A stretch of 64,000 nucleotides of DNA from Labrenzia sp. THAF82 (lineage in GTDB: Bacteria > Pseudomonadota > Alphaproteobacteria > Rhizobiales > Stappiaceae). The stretch is taken from positions 6,290,501-6,354,500 of the forward strand of contig NZ_CP045354.1 of the NCBI RefSeq assembly GCF_009363435.1. Direction: 5' to 3'. The position numbers and the translations under genes were made by a program. Below, piece after piece: positions 53,149-61,408 of this stretch; positions within the stretch are counted from its first letter, which is position 1, and every line of letters starts with the position of its first letter. The notes beneath the pieces are model-generated. The model saw only the letters and a program-made list of their open reading frames with translations. It ran no database searches and was not told the origin of the DNA.

Positions 53149-53700
53149 TTACTCTGTCGGCAGTGGCTTTGGCGAAGCAGAGAGCTCACGCATGTAAGCA
53201 ATCATGTTGGCCCGCTCTTCCGGCTTGCGAAGGCCGGCAAAACCCATTGACGTACCAGGGATGTATTTCTTCGGGGAAGCCAGGAAGGACTCAAGGCCTT
53301 CATATGTCCACTCGGCGTTGGCCGCACCGTATTCGTTCATGGCGGCAGAGTATCCGAAACCGTCGACGCCTCCAGGCTTGCGACCGACCACATCCCAAAG
53401 TGCCGGACCGACCTTGTTGGCTCCGCCGTCATCAAACGTGTGGCAAGCGGCGCATTTCTTGGCGACTTTCTCACCTTCGGAGGCCGAGGCTGCGAGTAGC
53501 AGCTCTGAAATCGGCACAACGTCCGGCTCAGGCTGAACTTCAGAAGTGGAATCTTCCGCGGATGCCACGACAATCTCATAGCCCGGTTTGCCGGGGATTG
53601 TCGGGTGGAAGATGATGTCGGAGACAATACCAACACCCATTGTCAAAATCAGGACCATCAGGATCGCACCGGCGATCTTGTTCAGCGTGAAGGAATCCAT
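53149..53700 (-). CDS. Membrane-anchored cytochrome c (CycM/c552-like)
   Basis: A 183-aa class I cytochrome c. An N-terminal uncleaved membrane helix at about 8-30, an acidic linker (about 48-65), then a haem c site CAACH at 83-87 with the axial Met in PGTSMGFAG at about M152. This is the CycM-type protein that carries electrons from the bc1 complex to an aa3 oxidase in rhizobia. The start MDSFTLNK has GGAG nine bases upstream. Divergent from kdsB; its terminator follows. Confidence 0.93.
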   Translation of the reverse strand: MDSFTLNKIAGAILMVLILTMGVGIVSDIIFHPTIPGKPGYEIVVASAEDSTSEVQPEPDVVPISELLLAASASEGEKVAKKCAACHTFDDGGANKVGPALWDVVGRKPGGVDGFGYSAAMNEYGAANAEWTYEGLESFLASPKKYIPGTSMGFAGLRKPEERANMIAYMRELSASPKPLPTE

Positions 53701-53896
53701 TCTCTTCGGCTCCAAGCTCATACGCGTCCGAGCCCGCAGTGTCACTGCGAGCCCTATCAGCTTTTCGAATTTTGCCGGAACCTACAAATTTTTTGACCTT
53801 GCTGTCCATAGCTTTAAAAGGGCATCTGATACGACAAACGGACGCGGCACGGTTTTTTTGTGCCTTTTCTGCCCGTCCGACCGAATGGAGACCCGA

Positions 53897-54631
53897 TTGA
53901 CTGCCGCTCTTGTGATCATACCCGCCCGTCTTGCGGCAACACGCCTTCCGCGCAAACCGCTTGCCGACATTTGCGGAAAACCAATGATTGTGCGTGTTCT
54001 CGAGCAAGCCCAGAATGCGGATATCGGCCCAGTCGCCGTCGCTTGTGACGACAAAGACATTTTCGATGCCATCCAGGACCATGGGGGGCAGGCAGTGATG
54101 ACACGTGTCGATCATGCGTCCGGCTCGGACCGCATTCATGAAGCTGTCGGACTGGTTGATCCGGACGAAAAATTTGAAGTGGTGCTCAATGTTCAAGGCG
54201 ATGTGCCCCTGATTGCACCCGAAGCGATTCGGGCAGCCTTTGCTCCGCTGACCGTTCCTGACGTCCAGATCGGAACCATCATGACGGAGTTCACGAACCC
54301 GGACTTCAGAGACGACCCGAACTTCGTCAAGGCTGTCACGACCCCAAACGGTGAAGGGCATCACCGGGCGCTTTACTTCACCCGAGCACTTGCTCCAAGC
54401 GGCGAAGGTCCGCACTATCACCACATCGGAATTTATGCCTATCGGCGGTCCGCCCTGGCAAAGTTTGTCGCCCTTTCGCCGTCCCCGCTGGAGCTTCGCG
54501 AAAAGCTGGAGCAGTTGCGTGCACTAGAGGCAGGCATGCGGATCGATGTGTCCGTCATTGACAGCGCACCCATGGACGTGAACACCCCGGAAGATCTTGA
54601 GCGCGCACGCGCGGCCTACCGAACATCCTAG
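53897..54631 (+). CDS. kdsB: 3-deoxy-manno-octulosonate cytidylyltransferase
   Basis: A 244-aa enzyme that activates KDO as CMP-KDO for lipopolysaccharide. IIPARLAATRLPRKPLADI at about 6-24 is the CTP-binding signature, with HASGSDRI near 76 and NVQGDVPLI near 100. I use the TTG at 53897, which has GGAG six bases upstream and gives MTAALVIIPAR as in the family; the ATG four codons earlier has no ribosome binding site. pheA follows after 20 bp on the same strand, an order common in alphaproteobacteria with cytochrome c upstream and divergent. Confidence 0.94.
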   Translation: MTAALVIIPARLAATRLPRKPLADICGKPMIVRVLEQAQNADIGPVAVACDDKDIFDAIQDHGGQAVMTRVDHASGSDRIHEAVGLVDPDEKFEVVLNVQGDVPLIAPEAIRAAFAPLTVPDVQIGTIMTEFTNPDFRDDPNFVKAVTTPNGEGHHRALYFTRALAPSGEGPHYHHIGIYAYRRSALAKFVALSPSPLELREKLEQLRALEAGMRIDVSVIDSAPMDVNTPEDLERARAAYRTS

Positions 54632-54651
54632 AAAGTCAGGCTTTTTTACCC

Positions 54652-55542
54652 ATGTCAGATAGAAAAAGAATTGTGTTTCAGGGAGAAACCGGCGCCAACT
54701 CCCACATGGCCTGCCGGAGCGTTTATCCCGATTACGAGGCTATCCCTTGCGCGACCTTCGAGGACTGCTTTTCCGCAATGGCGGATGGTTCGGCGGACCT
54801 TGCCATGATCCCGATCGAAAACTCTGTCGCTGGCCGTGTCGCAGACATCCATCACCTTCTGCCGAAATCCGATCTGAATATCATTGGCGAGTATTTCATG
54901 CCGATCAGGTTTCAACTGATGGCGCCCAAGGGTGCCCGTGTGGAAGATCTGAAGAAGGTTCAAAGCCACATTCATGCGCTTGGACAGTGCCGCAATGTCA
55001 TCCGGGAACTCGGTCTGACCGCCGTAGTTGGTGGTGATACGGCCGGTTCGGCGCGGCAGATTTCTGAGTTGAATGACCCAAGCGTCGGCGCACTCGCGCC
55101 AGAAATGGCTGCCGAGATCTACAATCTCGACATCTTGCGCGAGAACGTTGAAGACGCTGCGCATAACACGACACGGTTTGTTATCCTCTCCCGTGACAAG
55201 ATGGAGGCCGCGCATAACGGCCAACCGGTTATCACCACGTTCATCTTCCGTGTTCGAAACGTACCGGCTGCGCTTTATAAGGCGCTCGGAGGGTTTGCGA
55301 CCAACGGGGTCAACATGACAAAGCTGGAATCCTATCAGCTCGAAGGCCAATTCTTTGCATCCATGTTCTACGCAGATGTGGAAGGGCACCCTGAAGACCC
55401 GGCGGTGGCCCTCGCCCTTGAGGAGCTGGCCTTCTTCTGCGCGGAGCTGAACATGCTCGGGGTCTACCGCGCCAGCCCGTTCCGGGAAAAGATCAAAGAA
55501 CCTGAGGCCAACCGCGCCCTCAGACCCAATCCAAATTCCTAA
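54652..55542 (+). CDS. pheA: Prephenate dehydratase
   Basis: A 296-aa enzyme converting prephenate to phenylpyruvate for phenylalanine synthesis. The N-terminal catalytic domain has FQGETGANSHMA, PIENSVAGRV near 61-70 and NTTRFVILS near 174-182 with the conserved Thr-Arg-Phe. A C-terminal ACT domain (FRVRNVPAALYKAL, the family's LESYQLEG) binds phenylalanine for feedback. A stand-alone form without chorismate mutase. Between kdsB and the adenosine kinase gene. Confidence 0.96.
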   Translation: MSDRKRIVFQGETGANSHMACRSVYPDYEAIPCATFEDCFSAMADGSADLAMIPIENSVAGRVADIHHLLPKSDLNIIGEYFMPIRFQLMAPKGARVEDLKKVQSHIHALGQCRNVIRELGLTAVVGGDTAGSARQISELNDPSVGALAPEMAAEIYNLDILRENVEDAAHNTTRFVILSRDKMEAAHNGQPVITTFIFRVRNVPAALYKALGGFATNGVNMTKLESYQLEGQFFASMFYADVEGHPEDPAVALALEELAFFCAELNMLGVYRASPFREKIKEPEANRALRPNPNS

Positions 55543-55571
55543 CGTCACCCCTGGCGCTATCAGAGGACAAT

Positions 55572-56573
55572 ATGACCGAAACCAGATTTGATGCCCTGTG
55601 CATCGGAAATGCCATTTGCGATGTATTTGCACATGTTGAAGAAGATTTTCTTCTCCAGGAAAACCTGATCAAGGGGTCGATGCGTCTGATCGATACCGAA
55701 GAAGCAGTGCGTCTCTTCAACAAGATGGGGCAAACCGTCAGGGTTTCCGGTGGCAGCGCCGGCAATACGGCAGCCGGTATTGCGTCTCTTGGGGGACGTC
55801 CTGCCTATTTCGGCAAGGTGGCAGAAGACGAACTGGGCGACAGCTACTCTCACGACATGAACGGAACAGGCGTTTATTTCAACACACCGCGCCTGCGGGA
55901 GTGGAAGCCGACTGCGCGCTCGATGATCCTGATCACACCCGATGGTGAGCGCACCATGAACACCTATCTTGGCGCTTGCACCGAATTCAGCCCGGCCGAT
56001 GTGGACGAAGAAGTCGTTGCCGCGGCTGCGGTCACTTACATGGAAGGCTATCTCTGGGATCCAGAAGAGGCCAAGAAAGCGTTCCTTAAAGCGGCTGAAG
56101 TTGCGCATCTGAACAATCGCAAGGTCGCCTTGACGCTTTCCGATTCCTTTTGCGTTGACCGTTACCGTGACGAATTTCAATCGCTTCTGTCCGACGGTGT
56201 TGTCGATCTTCTGTTTGCGAACGAGCACGAACTCAAGGCGCTCTACCAAACCGGCGATCTGGACACGGCCATCAGTGCCGCCAAGGAAAACGGCGCACTA
56301 ACAGCCCTGACGCTCGGCTCCGAAGGCGCAATGGCTTTCGACCGGGATGAAACCGTGAAAGTTGACGCGAAGGACGTTGCCAACGTTGTGGACCTGACAG
56401 GTGCCGGTGATCTCTTTGCGTCCGGTTTCCTGTTTGGCCTCGCACGCGACTACAAGATCGCCGATGCGACTGAGCTGGGCTGCCTATGCGCTGCGAGTGT
56501 CATCAGTCACGTTGGCGCACGCCCGGAACGCCCGTTGAAAAACCTTGCGGCACAAAGCGGTTTCGAAGTCTAG
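55572..56573 (+). CDS. Adenosine kinase (PfkB family)
   Basis: A 333-aa sugar-kinase family protein. N-terminal CIGNAICDVFAHV, the GGSAGNTAAGIASLGG signature near 60-75 and the C-terminal DLTGAGDLFASGFLFG near 276-291 with the catalytic Asp. This subgroup phosphorylates adenosine to AMP in alphaproteobacteria; inosine or other sugars are possible. Ribosome binding site GAGGACAAT. 29 bp after pheA, ended by a terminator. Confidence 0.9.
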   Translation: MTETRFDALCIGNAICDVFAHVEEDFLLQENLIKGSMRLIDTEEAVRLFNKMGQTVRVSGGSAGNTAAGIASLGGRPAYFGKVAEDELGDSYSHDMNGTGVYFNTPRLREWKPTARSMILITPDGERTMNTYLGACTEFSPADVDEEVVAAAAVTYMEGYLWDPEEAKKAFLKAAEVAHLNNRKVALTLSDSFCVDRYRDEFQSLLSDGVVDLLFANEHELKALYQTGDLDTAISAAKENGALTALTLGSEGAMAFDRDETVKVDAKDVANVVDLTGAGDLFASGFLFGLARDYKIADATELGCLCAASVISHVGARPERPLKNLAAQSGFEV

Positions 56574-56582
56574 AAAAAACAA

Positions 56583-56612
56583 AGGGGCGATCACTATCGC
56601 CCCTCTAATTTT
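56583..56612 (+). terminator. Terminator after the adenosine kinase gene
   Basis: AGGGGCGAT and ATCGCCCCT form a 9-bp stem with loop CACT, followed by CTAATTTT. It closes the kdsB-pheA-kinase group and sits before the convergent gpmA. Confidence 0.85.
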
Positions 56613-56644
56613 GCTGTCTTGGCATTTTGCTGAAAAGCGAGGCG

Positions 56645-57265
56645 TCAGTCGGCAAGATCCTGCATGCTGACAACGCCGCCGTTTTCATCGAGCCGATAAA
56701 TGATCGGCGTGCCGGTTCCAAGCTCGCGTTTCAGGATCTCTTCCGGACTGAGGTTTTCAAGCTCCATGATCAAGGACCTGAGCGAGTTTCCATGGGCAGC
56801 GACAATTGTCCGGTTGCCAGCCAACACACGCGGCAGAATTTCAGCCTTGTAGTATGGAAGCACCCGCTCTGCCGTCATCTTGAGGCTCTCGCCGCCAGGA
56901 GGCGGTACATCATAAGAGCGGCGCCAGATATGGACCTGGTCTTCACCAAATTGCTGACGGGCCTCATCTTTGTTCATGCCTGTCAGATCGCCATAGTCCC
57001 GTTCATTCAACGCCTGGTCTTTGAACGTTTCCAGACCGGTCTGTCCGAGCTCATCCAGAATAATATCGAGCGTTTTCTGCGCACGCGACAGAACCGAGGT
57101 GAAAGCGAGATCGAATTCCAGCTTCAAATCCTTGAGCTGCTGTCCGGCCTTGTGAGCTTCGGCAACTCCCTGTTCGGTCAGGCCAGGGTCCTTCCAGCCG
57201 GTAAACAGGTTCTTCAAATTCCATTCGCTTTGTCCGTGACGGACAAGCACAAGAAGGCGATCCAT
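56645..57265 (-). CDS. gpmA: 2,3-bisphosphoglycerate-dependent phosphoglycerate mutase
   Basis: 206 aa. It interconverts 2- and 3-phosphoglycerate. LVRHGQSEWN at about 7-16 is the phosphohistidine loop (H10), with NERDYGDLTG near 82-91 and VAAHGNSLR near 152-160 with the second His. It is the short dPGM form found in alphaproteobacteria. AAGGAGCACGGC fixes the MDRLLVL start. It is 29 bp downstream of dapB, the usual arrangement. Confidence 0.96.
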   Translation of the reverse strand: MDRLLVLVRHGQSEWNLKNLFTGWKDPGLTEQGVAEAHKAGQQLKDLKLEFDLAFTSVLSRAQKTLDIILDELGQTGLETFKDQALNERDYGDLTGMNKDEARQQFGEDQVHIWRRSYDVPPPGGESLKMTAERVLPYYKAEILPRVLAGNRTIVAAHGNSLRSLIMELENLSPEEILKRELGTGTPIIYRLDENGGVVSMQDLAD

Positions 57266-57294
57266 GCCGTGCTCCTTAAGCTTCGATCTCAATT

Positions 57295-58107
57295 TTAGTC
57301 GTCCAGGCCGAGAACGTCGGCCATGGAATAAAATCCGGGCTTTTGATCAAAGCCCCATAGCGCTGCCTTCACGGCACCGCGCGCAAATAGCTGCCTGTCT
57401 TCAGCTCTGTGAGACAGTTCGATCCTTTCACCTTCACCGGCGAAAATCACGGAGTGTTCGCCGATAACCGATCCCCCTCTCAGGGTGGCAAAGCCGATAT
57501 TGCCCGTTTGCCTTGGGTCCATGATACCGTCTCGCGTGCGCACCGAATGGGTTCCCAAATCGAGCCCACGCCCTTCGGCAGCGGCCTGACCAAGCAGCAG
57601 GGCCGTCCCTGACGGCGCATCAACCTTGTGTTTATGGTGCATTTCCAGGACCTCAATATCGAAGTCGGAATCCAGCGCAGCGGCGGCCTTGCGCACCAAG
57701 CTGGCAAGCAAATTCACGCCCAGGCTCATATTGCCGCTCTTGATTATGCGCGCATGTCGCGCTGCGGCACGAAGAGGTTCGTCCTGCCCCTCCGCCCAGC
57801 CGGTCGTGCCAATGACGTGGACGATCCGGGCTTGAGCGGCCAGTTCGGCAAAATAGAGACTGGCTGGAGGTGCGGTAAAATCGAGAACGCCGTCCGCCTT
57901 GGCAAAAGCGGTCAGCGGATCGTCGGTGACGGGCACACCAAGTGTCTCGGTACCCGCAAGATCTCCGACGTCTTTTCCCAGACAATCAGCGCCTTCCCGC
58001 TCGACTGCCGCGACCACCATTGCACCAGGTGCTTCGGTTATGGCGCGTGTCAAGGCCCGACCCATTCGGCCACCAGCTCCGACGACCACCAAACGCATCT
58101 GCGCCAT
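57295..58107 (-). CDS. dapB: 4-hydroxy-tetrahydrodipicolinate reductase
   Basis: A 270-aa lysine/diaminopimelate pathway enzyme. The Rossmann motif VVVGAGGRMGRAL is at about 6-18, GTTGW near 101-105, and the catalytic HHKHKVDAPSGTAL near 155-168 with the His-Lys pair. Length is normal. MAQMRL is chosen as start (GAGGGG eight bases upstream); the Met three codons in is also possible. A promoter-like TTGCCT-16-TATACC lies just upstream. dapB and gpmA are probably one transcript. Confidence 0.96.
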   Translation of the reverse strand: MAQMRLVVVGAGGRMGRALTRAITEAPGAMVVAAVEREGADCLGKDVGDLAGTETLGVPVTDDPLTAFAKADGVLDFTAPPASLYFAELAAQARIVHVIGTTGWAEGQDEPLRAAARHARIIKSGNMSLGVNLLASLVRKAAAALDSDFDIEVLEMHHKHKVDAPSGTALLLGQAAAEGRGLDLGTHSVRTRDGIMDPRQTGNIGFATLRGGSVIGEHSVIFAGEGERIELSHRAEDRQLFARGAVKAALWGFDQKPGFYSMADVLGLDD

Positions 58108-58570
58108 TACGAACCCCTCAATCAACTTTCGAAGGGGGTATAGCAGTTTCGCACAGGGAGGCAAACGCTTGATATGGCGCTTGACGGCAGTGCAGCTCCG
58201 TATAATTCCTTGTAAATATTACTAGGATTAGAACTTGAACTTCACAGTCAAGACTAAGTTAATTCCCGTATTTTTGTTGACTAAAATCTTTCCTTCAATT
58301 CACGTAAGATAAACTTTGAGCGGTTACAGTGATGCTTCCGATTGCTTAATCTTACAATTGTGAAATCCAATCAAAGATTTCATGATGGTGTATTCGGATG
58401 GTCTGAGAACCAATGAAGAATGATGTGACCAAATTGACGCCGGGGCTTCGAGGGCGCTCCAGATCTGGAAATGTCGCCTTTGGCCATGACAGCCTGATCC
58501 CACTCAACCAGGCAGGTCTTCTTGTTGCGCAAACTCTCGGTCACACTCCCAACGCCTGCGGAGAGCCGCA
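58108..58570. other. Intergenic region between dapB and the GGDEF-EAL gene
   Basis: About 460 bp of AT-richer DNA between divergent genes, with no supportable gene. Contains the dapB promoter candidate at 58137-58164. A TTGACT near 58277 could belong to a promoter for the GGDEF-EAL gene, but no -10 at a normal distance was found. Confidence 0.6.
58137..58164 (-). promoter_or_regulatory. Predicted dapB promoter
   Basis: On the minus strand TTGCCT (58159-58164) and TATACC (58137-58142) are 16 bases apart, about 30 bases before the dapB ATG. Confidence 0.5.
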
Positions 58571-61324
58571 TTGAAGGGTCGGTTTTCATTTCCATTCAGT
58601 CGCCTTGTCATGGCACTTTTCGCCATCGGATTGGTCGGCACGGGGATAGCCCTGTTCTGGGTCACCTATATGGGAAGTCTGTCGATCGCAGAATACGAAG
58701 TTGCGCGCAGCGCCAAGTCGAAGGCGACGCTGGCGCGTCTTGTTTTCAACCAACATTTGGACCAACTCGAAGGGCGCATTCGCATGGTAGCAAGCGACCC
58801 CGCGCTTCAAAACGCACTGGCTGAAAAGGACGAAGCGGCGGCAAAGGCAATTGTGGAACAGGCATCGCAAAGCATGACCAGCGCTGTTCTCGACCTGTTG
58901 CTGATCGATCTTCCCGATGAAAATGGTTGGGTCAAAAGCAGCCTCGGCCTGATCGACCTAACGGATCAGTTGCCTTTCGATGTTCGTCAGGCCATGCCTC
59001 CCGATATCTGGATCACCTATTCCAACCACCATACTGACCCGATGGAAGTTACGGCTGCCTTGTCGATCCTGGTGATCGATCCGGATACGGGGCAACTTCT
59101 TGGCCGGGTCTTTGGAGGCACGTCGGTCACCAGTTCATTTTCGCTTCCAGGTGTGCTTGCCAAGAACCTGCAGGTCGATGACATTTCATTCGCTCATGAC
59201 GATCACATCGTTGCCGGCATCGGTGAGCTGATGAGCGACACACTGCATCACAGGGTGACCACCGGATCAGAGGACGTTCAGTACCTACTTGAAAATGATC
59301 AGCTTTTCGTCATTGCGCCCCTAATCGCCGATCTTGACGGACACATGTTGTCCGCCATTATCAAGCAGCCGATTGATACGCTCAAGAATGTCAAGGCAAC
59401 CTATAGCCAGCTGTTCCTACCGTTTCTCGTCTATACCCTTTTGCTGGCGCTGTGTGCGGCGCTGCTGGTCAACAGGATAACCAGCGCCGGCCTCGGCCGG
59501 CTGATGCGGTATGCCATGAATTTGCGTCAGGATCGCCTGGTTTCCGCTCCTCAGGCCGGACTGATTTCCGAGTTCAACAAACTGTCAGCAATGTTCCAGA
59601 CGGCCTTTGAAACAGTCAGGAACAGGGATGCCCAGTTCAAGGACATGATCGACGGTTCGCTGCACGGCGTTTTGGTGCATTCCAACCGGCGCGTCCTATA
59701 TGTAAATGACGCTCTCCTGAAGATGCTCGGGTATGAGCCCGGCACGTCCGAACAGCTGGTGGGAACACCCCTTCTGACGTTTTATGCACCTGAAGAACAT
59801 GACCGCTTGCGCAGTTATCTGAAGATGCGTGGAAGCGGCGGCGCGCCACGCGTATATGATGTCAAAGGGCAACATAGAGACGGGCACACAGTCTGGTTCG
59901 AACAGCACGTTCGTCTCACAGAATGGCGCGGCGAGAACGCCCTTTATGTAACGATCACGGATATCAGTGAGCGCAAACGTCAGGAAGAACTGGCAACCAA
60001 GAATGCCAATTTTGACATTCTGACCGGATTGCCCAACCGACGCCTTCTTCTGGACCGGTTGCGGCAAAGCTTGCAGCGTAACCGGCATGACGGCGTTCTG
60101 ACAGCATTGATGATCCTCGATATCGATCGCTTCAAGATGGTCAATGAGACCTATGGACCGAAGGCGGGCGACCGGGTGATCGAAAGCGTTGCCTCCCGGC
60201 TAACACAGACAATGGGACCGGACCAGACAGTTGCGCGCATGGGCGGCGACGAGTTCGCCATTATCCTGTCCGACCCTGAGGACCGCTGGGAAATCGAAAG
60301 GATTGCAAAGGAGATCCTGACCGATATCAGTGACCCGATTGAACTTGAAGACGGCACCCGCGTCGTGCTGTCAGGCAGCCTTGGCATTACGCTTGCGCCA
60401 AATGACGGTGACGATGACGAAGTCCTGCTGTTACAGGCCGATACCAGCATGCACCAGGCAAAGGCAGAGAGCGGCACCAGTTACAGGTTCTTTGCCACCC
60501 GGATGAATGAACAGACAGCTCGTGCTGGTCTTGTGGAAGCGTCATTGCGGCGTGCAATTGAAAGTGACGAGCTGCACCTCAATTACCAACCGATTGTTGA
60601 CTTTGCCTCGAACAAGGTCGTTGGCTGTGAAGCGCTGGCACGCTGGACGGACGACAAGCTGGGCGTCGTTCCACCGACAGAGTTCATTCAGGTGGCCGAA
60701 GAATGCGGTCTCATCGTTCCCCTTGGCGAGTGGGTGCTCCGGGAAGCCTGCACTTTCTTTCAGTCCTGCAATCGCAATGGAATGAAGCTGGAAAGCATCA
60801 GTGTGAACATCTCACCACGCCAATGCCGTGAAGAGGACTTCCTGACCCGACTTCGCGACATACTCCATGACACCGACATGGATCCTGCACATCTGTGTCT
60901 GGAAATAACCGAAAGCGTGATGTTTGACGATCAGCGAACCAACCCGGTGGAGATCCTGACCGCGATCAGCTCGCTGGGAATAAGGATATCCCTTGATGAT
61001 TTCGGAACCGGCTATTCCTCGCTCAGCTATCTGAAACGCCTGCCGATAGACACGCTGAAGGTGGACCGCGCCTTCGTTATGGACCTAGAGCAGGACCAGG
61101 ACGATCAGGCGCTTGTCCAGGCCATCATTTCTATGGCGCGTTCACTTGGGATCAACGTGGTCTGCGAGGGGGCTGAAACGCTGGAACAGTGTGATCTGAT
61201 CCTGTCATTCGGTTGCCAGCTGATCCAGGGATACCATTTCGCCCGGCCAATGGTCGGTGTCGATTTTCACGGATATCTCGTCAATATGAACGGGACTGAT
61301 CAGGTCGCAGCCGAGGCCGGTTGA
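58571..61324 (+). CDS. Membrane PAS-GGDEF-EAL c-di-GMP turnover protein
   Basis: 917 aa. An N-terminal helix (about 10-35), a periplasmic sensor domain of about 240 residues, a second helix near 280-300, a PAS domain (about 355-470), a GGDEF domain with GGDEF near 557-561 and an EAL domain with EALARW, EITES, DDFGTGYSSL, KVDRAFV and QGYHFARP, i.e. the metal and catalytic residues are present. The RxxD inhibitory site before GGDEF is absent (GPDQ). It may act mainly as a phosphodiesterase activated through GGDEF, or be bifunctional. It starts with TTG behind GGAGAG. Confidence 0.92.
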   Translation: MKGRFSFPFSRLVMALFAIGLVGTGIALFWVTYMGSLSIAEYEVARSAKSKATLARLVFNQHLDQLEGRIRMVASDPALQNALAEKDEAAAKAIVEQASQSMTSAVLDLLLIDLPDENGWVKSSLGLIDLTDQLPFDVRQAMPPDIWITYSNHHTDPMEVTAALSILVIDPDTGQLLGRVFGGTSVTSSFSLPGVLAKNLQVDDISFAHDDHIVAGIGELMSDTLHHRVTTGSEDVQYLLENDQLFVIAPLIADLDGHMLSAIIKQPIDTLKNVKATYSQLFLPFLVYTLLLALCAALLVNRITSAGLGRLMRYAMNLRQDRLVSAPQAGLISEFNKLSAMFQTAFETVRNRDAQFKDMIDGSLHGVLVHSNRRVLYVNDALLKMLGYEPGTSEQLVGTPLLTFYAPEEHDRLRSYLKMRGSGGAPRVYDVKGQHRDGHTVWFEQHVRLTEWRGENALYVTITDISERKRQEELATKNANFDILTGLPNRRLLLDRLRQSLQRNRHDGVLTALMILDIDRFKMVNETYGPKAGDRVIESVASRLTQTMGPDQTVARMGGDEFAIILSDPEDRWEIERIAKEILTDISDPIELEDGTRVVLSGSLGITLAPNDGDDDEVLLLQADTSMHQAKAESGTSYRFFATRMNEQTARAGLVEASLRRAIESDELHLNYQPIVDFASNKVVGCEALARWTDDKLGVVPPTEFIQVAEECGLIVPLGEWVLREACTFFQSCNRNGMKLESISVNISPRQCREEDFLTRLRDILHDTDMDPAHLCLEITESVMFDDQRTNPVEILTAISSLGIRISLDDFGTGYSSLSYLKRLPIDTLKVDRAFVMDLEQDQDDQALVQAIISMARSLGINVVCEGAETLEQCDLILSFGCQLIQGYHFARPMVGVDFHGYLVNMNGTDQVAAEAG

Positions 61325-61354
61325 TCACACCGAGCAAAAATTCATCAGGCAGAC

Positions 61355-61380
61355 AAAAAACGGGGGCCGAACGGCCCCCG
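61355..61380 (-). terminator. Terminator of pnp
   Basis: CGGGGGCCG and CGGCCCCCG form a 9-bp GC stem with a 2-base loop (likely opened to 4), followed on the minus strand by TTTTTTG. It lies 28 bp after the pnp stop. Confidence 0.88.
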
Positions 61381-61408
61381 CTTCTACTATTCAAGCTTTC
61401 AAGAAGGC

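Noticed and set aside
53576..54424. 282-codon open frame on the minus strand opposite kdsB, and a similar 325-codon frame opposite pheA (54655-55632)
   Set aside because: Both are antisense to well-supported genes and show low-complexity, Arg/Cys/His-rich translations typical of shadow frames.
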